The notes below the pieces were generated by a model. That model was not told the origin of the DNA. It saw nothing but the letters and a program-made list of their open reading frames with translations, and made no database searches. This document shows positions 63,299 to 64,000 of a DNA stretch of 64,000 nt, piece by piece. Made by a program: the position numbers and the translations under genes. Source of the DNA: Planctomycetota bacterium (GTDB taxonomy: Bacteria > Planctomycetota > UBA8742 > UBA2392). The first letter of the stretch is position 1, and each line of letters begins with the position of its first letter. The DNA lies in assembly GCA_020845475.1 (NCBI GenBank), contig JADLFN010000046.1, positions 138,997-202,996 on the forward strand. Direction: 5' to 3'.

Positions 63299-64000
63299 AT
63301 GACTGACTGGCAAACCATCTATCGATCCTGCACGGTCGTCGAAAACCGCGAAATCGCGCGCGGCTCGCGCTGGATCAAGCTGCATGCCGATGACGAACAC
63401 CCCGTGCCCTACGAGCCCGGCCACGTGCTCTCACTTCGCATGACGCAGGGCGAATGGCAGATGCGCCACGCTTACACGATCACATGGGCCGATGCCGACG
63501 AACGCACGTTCAACATCATCTATCGCGTGATTCCCAACGGGCGCATGACGCCGAAACTTGCGCTGCTTGAAGCGGGCGCGAAGCTGGAGTTTTCCGGCGT
63601 GCATCACAATCCCATTCGCCATGAGGTGAACGCGGGCGCGCGCCATTGTCGGCATCGCCACGGGCACGGGCGTTGGCCCGCTCTATGGCTACTTCCGCTA
63701 CGTGCTTGAGCGCGGCTTGGAGGCTCGCCCCTGTTCGCTCTACATTGGTTTTCGCGAAGAAGCTGACATCGGCCCGCGCCCGGAGCTGGACGCGCTTGCG
63801 GCGGCTTATCCGAATTTCAAATGGGCGCCGACGCTCACGCAACCCTCGCCGGCTTGGAACGGCTTGCGAGGCCGTGTCACGGAGAGCGTGCCGCCGCTGA
63901 TCGAGAAGCCGCGCGAGACGCATTTTCACCTTGTGGGCAACGGCGCGATGATTGTGGAGATGGAAGCCGCGCTGACGAAGGTGGGCGTGCCAAACGAGCA
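63299..64000 (+). pseudogene. Ferredoxin-NADP reductase-like gene with a frameshift, cut by the window edge
   Basis: FAD-binding half: YEPGHVLSLRM, RHAYTITWADA and the NPIRHEV segment. In the first frame translation then turns to nonsense (ARHCRHRHGHGRW), while the next frame continues the family pattern AIVGIATGTGVGPLYGYFRYVLERG (NAD-binding), SLYIGFREEADIG and FHLVGNGAMI. The break is near 63636-63642 in a GCGGGCGCGCGCC run and equals one extra base (or two lost). It may be a sequencing or assembly error rather than true decay. The 3' end is beyond 64000. Confidence 0.75.

Noticed and set aside
1-64000. A variant genetic code in which UGA is always an amino acid
   Set aside because: Many intact genes end at TGA at the expected length (selA, nifS-type, PLD, PQQ, TPR), and a tRNA-Sec with SelA is present. 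UGA is recoded only in special contexts.
1-64000. CRISPR array
   Set aside because: No regularly spaced direct repeats with unique spacers; the repeats present are palindromes and short words.

Overview
The window is high-GC, gene-dense DNA from a Gram-negative bacterium: LpxK, two LpxL/HtrB-type acyltransferases, PBP2, type IV/type II pseudopilins and many Sec-type signal peptides are present. UGA is an ordinary stop codon here (selA, the nifS-type gene, the PLD gene and others end in TGA). The organism nevertheless decodes UGA as selenocysteine (Sec, U): selA and an unmistakable tRNA-Sec with anticodon UCA lie at 9.2-11.5 kb. selB and selD are not in the window. Word-like intergenic repeats (CGCCAAGGACGCCAAG, ATTCAAAATTCAAA, ACAGATGAACACGGAT) recall Planctomycetota, Verrucomicrobiota and relatives, but the phylum is only a guess.

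The most exciting content is a set of five selenoprotein genes that ordinary gene calling breaks or truncates. Three tandem genes (5504-6361, 6822-7727, 7791-8681) and a fourth at 33765-32932 (minus) encode one secreted family: signal peptide, then a short Sec-bearing tail at or next to the predicted mature N-terminus (U-U, U-C, U-GGGGG-U, and U-A-S-U plus a third U), then a thioredoxin-fold domain without its own CxxC, then a helical C-terminus. The tandem UU of the first aligns with UC of the second, a Sec/Cys pair between paralogues. A fifth gene (48721-49749) is a TlpA-like thioredoxin in which CxxC has become UGPS. Hairpins with small apical loops, several exactly GGU, sit 16-19 nt after the UGAs in four of the five genes.

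Layout. 0-5 kb: end of a PQQ-propeller gene, beta-helix protein, PLD-like protein, decayed AAA/TPR regulator, sodB. 5.5-11.5 kb: three selenoprotein genes, gtrA-like gene, selA, glycosyltransferase, tRNA-Sec. 11.8-18.4 kb: PKD phosphatase and a phosphonate-type ABC transporter (phnD-C-E), whose permease carries a periplasmic insert. 18.6-25.4 kb: DinB and VOC proteins, then a partial ATP synthase operon (atpZ-I-B-E-F-H-lipoprotein-A) lacking gamma, beta and epsilon. 26-33.8 kb: acyltransferase, two SDR epimerases, PBP2, a dihaem protein, the fourth selenoprotein. 33.9-40 kb: mrp, a nucleotidyltransferase module, hutH, a radical SAM gene, a DUF433/DUF5615 toxin-antitoxin pair. 40-46.7 kb: MshEN-type protein, two pseudopilins, TPR protein, nifS-type desulfurase, lpxL, lpxK. 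47-51.3 kb: hypothetical proteins, the thioredoxin selenoprotein, a MoxR-type ATPase. 51.4-57.9 kb: a molybdenum hydroxylase operon (2Fe-2S, Mo and FAD subunits; the FAD subunit has an extra four-Cys insert as in 4-hydroxybenzoyl-CoA reductase), split by a GxxExxY element with inverted repeats, an Mrr nuclease and a UPF0175/DUF3368 toxin-antitoxin pair. 58-64 kb: phosphoesterase, zinc-ribbon membrane protein, large alkaline-phosphatase-superfamily protein, bacterial enhancer-binding-like regulator, and an interrupted ferredoxin-NADP reductase-like gene at the edge.

A second theme is small-repeat and cassette invasion. A palindrome TTGACNNGTCAA occurs six times, five of them inside genes. Longer palindromic repeats lie in-frame within PBP2 and the radical SAM gene. 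Two small toxin-like cassettes are each bordered by a decayed fragment of the gene next door (3' end of mrp; 5' end of the FAD subunit), which points to a shared insertion route.
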